A DNA stretch of 64,000 nucleotides from Scatophagus argus. Lineage: Eukaryota; Chordata; Actinopteri; Scatophagidae. A program made the position numbers and the translations under genes. Of the stretch, positions 58,501 through 64,000 are shown one piece after another (within the stretch, counting starts at the first letter, position 1; each line of letters opens with the position of its first letter). The notes under the pieces were generated by a model that searched no databases, had not been told where the DNA came from, and worked only from the letters and a program-made list of their open reading frames with translations. Where the stretch lies: assembly GCF_020382885.2 (NCBI RefSeq), contig NC_058497.1, forward strand, positions 18,034,330 to 18,098,329, written 5' to 3'.

Positions 58501-59504
58501 TAGACATTTCCTGAGGAAATGAAACTCACAACTGGAACAGAGAGAGGTGCCAGAATACTGGACAGCATTGTGGCTGTTATAGATGCAGCGGCAGCAATGA
58601 GCAAATCAACAGGCTGATCACCTGCTGACAGCATTAAACAGTTTTTCAGTCATACATGTTCTTGTGATAGAAATAGCAAACGTTAGATGTATACTGAATT
58701 AGACTTATATCCACTCATACCTGCTGTCTCTCCAGGTTGTTCATTAGCTGCAGAACGAAGCATAGAAGCTGTTGAGTTGCAGCTGTTTGTGTCTCCTCCG
58801 ACCAGTGACAGTGCAGCTTGCAGAGCCCAGGGGTATCGGGAACAGCTATCGAGTATACGGTAGCCCAGCTTCACTCCTGGTAGCAGGGTGCTGTTACGAT
58901 TGATTTCCTCCACCGCAAACACCATAGCATGTGTATATTTTAATGGCTCTACATCTAAGCTGAGATCACAGGGGAAGAAAGGAATAGCGAAAAACAGAAA
59001 TTACAATATCAGGAAAACTTTAAATTAATCTTCATGGATATACAAATATTTCAATGTATATTTGAAATATAATACATATTAGAATAAATAAATTAAATGA
59101 AAATCTATTGTAAGCATCATGCTGTAGTCAAGCTGTGCTTATTTCATATCAAACTTTTACAAATTTAAAAAAATACAATATGCTGTCACCATATGAACAA
59201 CATAATCACCAACAGATATTTAACAACCAAACAATGTGATTATGTTTTACCCAGTGCAAGATTCATAATGTGGCTGCTCCGTAAAACTCTGCTCTACTGC
59301 TGAAGGTATGTAGTACAGATTAAAAAGTCCACCAATAATCACATCACCATCCTGAGAGAGATTCTTGTCGCTTGGTGCTCCCCACCGAGAGCACAGTATC
59401 GCCTGAGCCACCTCTATCCCCATCTGTCTACCCGCTACGCTGAGAAACAGCAGTGGGAGGGCTGAGGAGGGCCACCGAGTGAGGAGCCAGATGAACCAAG
59501 ACAT
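55514..59504 (-). CDS. V2R/OlfC olfactory receptor gene H, complete
   Basis: OlfC-family class C GPCR, second subfamily. Eleven exons (5' to 3'): 59504-59251, 58959-58721, 58621-58530, 58403-58224, 58106-57918, 57790-57254, 57141-56932, 56852-56729, 56628-56435, 56291-56010, 55936-55514; 2724 nt, 907 residues from MSWFIWL (an upstream ATG at 59525 adds seven). Motifs: [42 protein letters not shown], tail [13 protein letters not shown]. The lobe-hinge turn reads DNVYG where relatives have NDYG or DDYG: the Tyr equivalent to CaSR Y218 is kept but the acidic residue before it is Val. The loop in exon 6 differs from G and I. The 3' 1.1 kb is nearly identical to gene I, introns included. Intact. 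Confidence 0.92.
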
Positions 59505-59525
59505 AGATGCAGCTGTTCTGGACAT

Positions 59526-60504
59526 TTAACAAATATAACTTTTATCCTAACGTCACAATATGCAAGTTCAATAAAATTCAGTAAATTCAGCATGTATGAA
59601 AAATATTTCACATCAAACCAGTTTCATCAAACCTGACAATAAGTTGCATGATGTTCAGAAAAAAAAATAGCAAAGCACCTCAAAGACCACATTCATAACA
59701 GTTGCTGTCATCAAAGATAAATCAACTGAAGTCAACACATCCAAATGTAACATAGCAAAAAGAAATGACACTATAAACAGCTATATTTCACTTGGTTGTA
59801 AAGCTCTAATTACAACTCAAATGACCAACTCTGAAAATGGTTTCTTGACTTTTTGAACACACCCTCCTCCCACTCTGCTCAACTCAAAGTGTTGACGTTA
59901 GCTTTTATAATAGGAGTGAAATGTTTTGCAAGGAAGTAAAACTGATGTCACAAGCAGCACTCAAGAAAAAATTATTCCTCTCTAGAGTGATGGCAGAAAA
60001 ATAAACAAATTCTAACAGGTGATTAATGTGTATAAAGTGAGCAGAAGCGTTTAAGTCTCCGGTTCAATGGCACCACCAAGGGGCTGCCAGAGTTTCCTGC
60101 CCCAAATGAGAGGACACTGGATTTTCACGAAAAGGTTGAACGTGATAGGCATCAAAACTATCATACTCTCCTGACAATGTGGCCTGTATATCTGGTCTAA
60201 CACACATTATGAACGCCATGAATACAAAATAAATTGGTAACATATTCAGTGATTAGTGTTTAATTCAAATGTACGTTGGTTTGATGGCACAAGAATACAT
60301 TCATATAAGCACTGAATGATAATGAAGAACAGCAAAAATATTCTTTCAGTTACCAGTGAAAGTCATAAGTGTGCTGACAAGATATTTCCTAACTTCATAC
60401 AACAAATTATATTACAAATGAACTTTATTTCAGCGAAAGAGGTTTACATAACACGTACTCAAAAACACATCCATGACATGGTGGTCTAATTAGAACCAAC
60501 AAAA
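59526..60504. other. Spacer between genes H and I
   Basis: Contains the gene H promoter block and, at 60073-60084, a CTCF-like CCACCAAGGGGC (one mismatch). The part next to gene I resembles the 3' flank of gene H. No other gene. Confidence 0.45.
59798..60021 (-). promoter_or_regulatory. Conserved upstream block of gene H
   Basis: Nearly identical to the gene G block. TATA-like TTATAAAA on the - strand near 59910-59903, TGACATCA CRE-like site and TGACGT half site in the same order. Confidence 0.5.
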
Positions 60505-63500
60505 CTATCTGGCCATCAAGTATTTCTTGGTGTTTCTGTCTGGCCTGAAAAGAATTATGAAACATTTAGGGACAAAAATGCAGAGCAGTAAACCATAGCT
60601 GGAAGCCAGGATAGCAAAGATTTCCACAGCAACAACATACTTCCCAGGAGAGCTAACGTAAGCAGGAACAAAGGCCACCCAGACAGCACAGAATATCAAC
60701 ATGCTGAAGGTGATCAGTTTGGCCTCATTGAAGTTGTCTGGGAGTTTCCGAGCAAGAAAGGCCAAGAGGAGGCAGGTGCAGGCCAGCAGGCCAATGTAGC
60801 CCAGAACCAGAGAGAAGCCCACCACAGAGGCCATGGCACACTCCAGAGTGACCTTTGACCCTTGGAAACCCAGATCACGTCGAGGCACCGGAGGACTGAG
60901 GGACAACCATGTGGCACAGATGATTACCTGAATGAAAAGTGAACACATTTTACTCCTATTTTGAAAATCAAATGTACATGGACATGTATGACAGACATAC
61001 CTGTATGCAGGTAAAGAGGCAGACACTTCCTCTCTGTTGGCCCGGACCAAACCACTTAATAAAAGCTCCTGCGCCAGGCTGAGCTGAGCGGAAAACAGCA
61101 AGAACTACAAGGGTTTTGACCAGGAGGCAGGAAACACAAAGTACAAAGCTGATCCCAAAAGCTGCCTGCTGGAACCGACAGGACCAGACTGATGGACGAC
61201 CAATGAACACCAGTGAGCACAGGAAGCACAGCTTCAACGACAGAAGAAGCAGGAAGCTCAGATCTGAATTGTTGGCTCGAACCTTGAGGTGAATCAGATT
61301 AACAGATACAAATGTGGCCATTTTAATAATACAGTATTTCCTCCTAAACACAGTTGTGTAAGAAAAAAATGTCAAACACAAACAGTAACCTCCCTGCTAT
61401 GTTGTATGTTGCTTCAGGTTCTTACCATAGGTGTCTGACGATAGTAAAGAAAGACCACAAACACAGCTGTTGTCACAGCAGCACCAGACACAGCTGCTGT
61501 AGTCAGAGTGATGCCCAAAGTTTCATTAAAAGAAAGGAAATCCAGCTGACGAGGGACACAGGCAGTTTGTTCAGCATTGGACCAGAACTCAGGGGGACAA
61601 CGTTCACAGTGAAGAGAACCTGAGACAGGTGAAAGGGAGGAGAGAGGGAAGGGAAATTGAATATAAAGGGGAAAATGAAGGTTGCAAATATGATTTTCTG
61701 TTGTCTTATCATTTGTTTCCCTCACCAGTTTTATTACTAATCTCCCCTTCAGCACATGGGATACAGTCAAAGCAGCAGAGAGGTTCTCCTTTCCTGCTGG
61801 CCTTTCGAGTACCAGGAGGACAGCTCTCACTGCACACTGAAACAGGCACCTGAACAAGAGACAGTTCATATTTTTGGTAACATTATCTTGTGAATCAACA
61901 TAGACACTGATTTTAACAGCAACATGTTGATCTGACTACCTGATTGGATCCTGTGCTCCACTCAATAGCCGACTCATTGAGGTGGAGGTCAAACCCGTCC
62001 ACATGACCAATCAAAACAAGTTGAAGTGACCCATCAGTCTTCTTCTGCCAGTTCACCAGGTCATACTTTGCTGGAATATCAGCTCCTTGGAAATGAAACG
62101 CTTCCCCTTGTGGTGTGGTGACGTTCACTTTGTTCAATTGCTGCAACAGCTGAAAGCATCAACTATGTATATGAAAATGTATTTCAACAAAACTGCATTT
62201 GCACTATTCATTTTATCTAAACATTAAGATCAACAAGTCAACAACAACACGTTACTTGACATACTGCTGCTTCTATTTACCTCCTCGGTTCTTATGTGTT
62301 TGGGAGAGGAACAAGTGAAGCTATGGTTTACAGGATTTCTGTCTCCATCAGGGCAGGAGAGAAGGCTGTGAAGGGCGTGGGCTGCAGCATAAACAGCAAG
62401 GTAGACATTATATGCCACCCTCAGCTGAGAGGTGTCAGTAAAGGGATGCTGCAACCCCTGAAGGGACTCTGTCCCACTGCAAGGTGGCACAGAAGTTTTC
62501 TCAAGCAAGCCCTTGGAAATATTTGACACATGGTCTGATGTTGTTTGGAGTGGTGAATACAAATTTGAAGAGATATGCATTGCACGTGGTTGTTTAGATA
62601 AAGGACTGCATCCAAACTCCTTTTGCCAGAGGTCTTGTAAGAATTCATCATCAGGGTGATGAATTGGGTCCAAACTTTTAAGGTAATTTTTAAATCCAGG
62701 TATTACTGAACTTTGAATGGCCACACCAAGAACGCCACTTGCCACTTTAGAGATTGCAAGATCTTGGAGGAGATCATCACTGGTGCTCCAAGCCTCACTG
62801 GCCAGAAACTGTCGATTAGTAACCTACAATAAGAGGATATTTAAATATTAAAAACAGCATTTTGTTCTTTTAAAATGTTGTTGTTTTATGATCAATTCCT
62901 TACTCTATACAAATTTCCTTGCCACTTGCTCACATTTATCTTGGCCAGTTCCAGAAACACTTTCTTTACATCTGTATACCAGCAAAAGATCAGAATCACC
63001 CTCGCAGTAGAAGCTTGAATTGTGAGTGCTGTACGTCTGGCATCACTGTCAATAGTTTCTCTGTGGACAGTCTCTATGAATTCCAGACAAACACCTTTCG
63101 CCTTAATCTCTTCCTGAAATACCTGAAATATTGAGGTAAATGTAACAAGTATGTCCATAATATATCTTCTTTTATATGAAGGAAATACGTGAGAGAAACT
63201 GTCAGGAAATACACATGTATAACAGAAAAAACAAACACCTGTATTGCCAGTTGACCGTAATCATTGTTTACTATCACTGCTCCTGTCCATGTCCAGCCGA
63301 GCCGTATGGCCAGTTGTGCCATGGCCCGAGCCTGGTAAATATCACTGGGAATTGTTCTGAAGAAGTTGGGGAACTTTGTCCTGTCACTCAGACAGGGGCA
63401 GCTGGCCAAGTAGCTGATCTGAGGGAAACACAAAGAAATGTTCTTTTGACACTGATTTTACAGCAATAACAGCATTTTATGTTTAATTATAATGTTTCAA

Positions 63501-64000
63501 AAATCCTGTCAGCCTCTTGTACATTTTCTAAAAAAATATTTGATCAGATGCTTATTTTTTGAGGCAATGAAACTCACAACTGGCACAGAGAGAGGCCCCA
63601 AGATCCTGGACAGCATCATGGCTGCTGTAGATGCATCAGCAGCTATGAGCAAAGGAACAGCCTGATCACCTGCTGACAGCATTGGATAGTCTTTGACACT
63701 ATAATCATGCAGGTTGTTTTTTTCATGGAAGTGTTAACTGCATTATGGGCTTATACCAAGTCATACCTGCTGTCTCTACGGGTTGTTCATTAGCTGCAGA
63801 ACGAAGCATAGAAGCTGTTGAGTTGCAGCTGTTTGTGTCTCCTCCGACCAGTGACAGTGCAGCTTGCAGAGCCCAGGGGTATCGGGAACAGCTATCGAGT
63901 ATACGGTAGCCCAGCTTCACTCCTGGTAGCAGGGTGCTGTTACGATTGATTTCCTCCACCGCAAACACCATAGCATATGTATATTTTAATGACTGTAGAT
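60505..64000 (-). CDS. V2R/OlfC olfactory receptor gene I (5' end outside window)
   Basis: OlfC-family class C GPCR, second subfamily. Visible exons (5' to 3'): 64000-63767 (partial exon 2), 63669-63578, 63418-63239, 63122-62934, 62823-62281, 62149-61940, 61849-61726, 61619-61426, 61282-61001, 60927-60505. All are open and in phase; exon 1 with the signal peptide is beyond the window. Motifs: [51 protein letters not shown], tail [13 protein letters not shown]. It is a mosaic: exons 9-11 and their introns match gene H, whereas exon 5 and the intron after the cysteine-rich exon match gene G. Exon 6 (543 nt) has its own version of the Ser/Thr/Asn-rich loop. Confidence 0.9.

Noticed and set aside
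61414-61869. 151-aa frame spanning two exons of gene I and the intron between
   Set aside because: Its first half reads the cysteine-rich exon in the wrong frame; the intron is 106 nt and the real exons splice in phase.
1-64000. tRNA, rRNA or other structured RNA genes
   Set aside because: I looked for tRNA-like boxes and hairpin genes and found none I could support.

Overview
The window is a stretch of teleost fish chromosome, probably percomorph. It holds a cluster of type-2 vomeronasal (V2R / OlfC) olfactory receptor genes, which are class C GPCRs related to the calcium-sensing receptor. The evidence is the receptor fold (Venus-flytrap ligand-binding domain, cysteine-rich domain, seven-helix domain), many short introns with GT..AG ends, and repeats typical of fish genomes. 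No bacterial-type features are present.

Layout: four receptor genes lie on the + strand (A 1-3242, 5' end outside the window; B 7482-12659; C 14257-18368; D 19750-24068). Five lie on the - strand (E 26241-30422, carrying a frameshift; F 33002-37217; G 49365-53640; H 55514-59504; I 60505-64000, 5' end outside the window). The two blocks are different subfamilies and converge tail to tail across 24069-26240. Members of the + block share a 9-exon structure and members of the - block an 11-exon structure. I derived the exon boundaries by aligning paralogs and checking GT/AG ends and reading frame; every complete gene sums to a multiple of three except E.

The spacers hold transposable-element debris. 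Between A and B is a nested stack (a LINE interrupted by a second LINE, a solo LTR and a hAT transposon). A solo LTR lies upstream of E, a LINE remnant upstream of F, and a fish SINE-like repeat downstream of G. One whole-looking BEL/Pao LTR retrotransposon (40166-47582) sits between F and G with matching LTRs and a 5-bp target duplication, so it is young.

Biology: each intact gene encodes a receptor of about 876-914 residues with a signal peptide. The class C amino-acid pocket residues (Ser/Thr, Asp of IPSD, Tyr of the DYG turn, Glu of SEAW) are kept, which fits detection of amino-acid-like odorants in olfactory neurons. The most interesting signals are two different sets of extra introns in the two subfamilies relative to the six-exon V2R pattern, a 2.1-kb near-identical tract between E and F that looks like gene conversion, patchwork similarity among G, H and I, and a stop-free 78-nt intron between the cysteine-rich and membrane domains in three + genes. 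I see no clearly novel molecular system beyond these.
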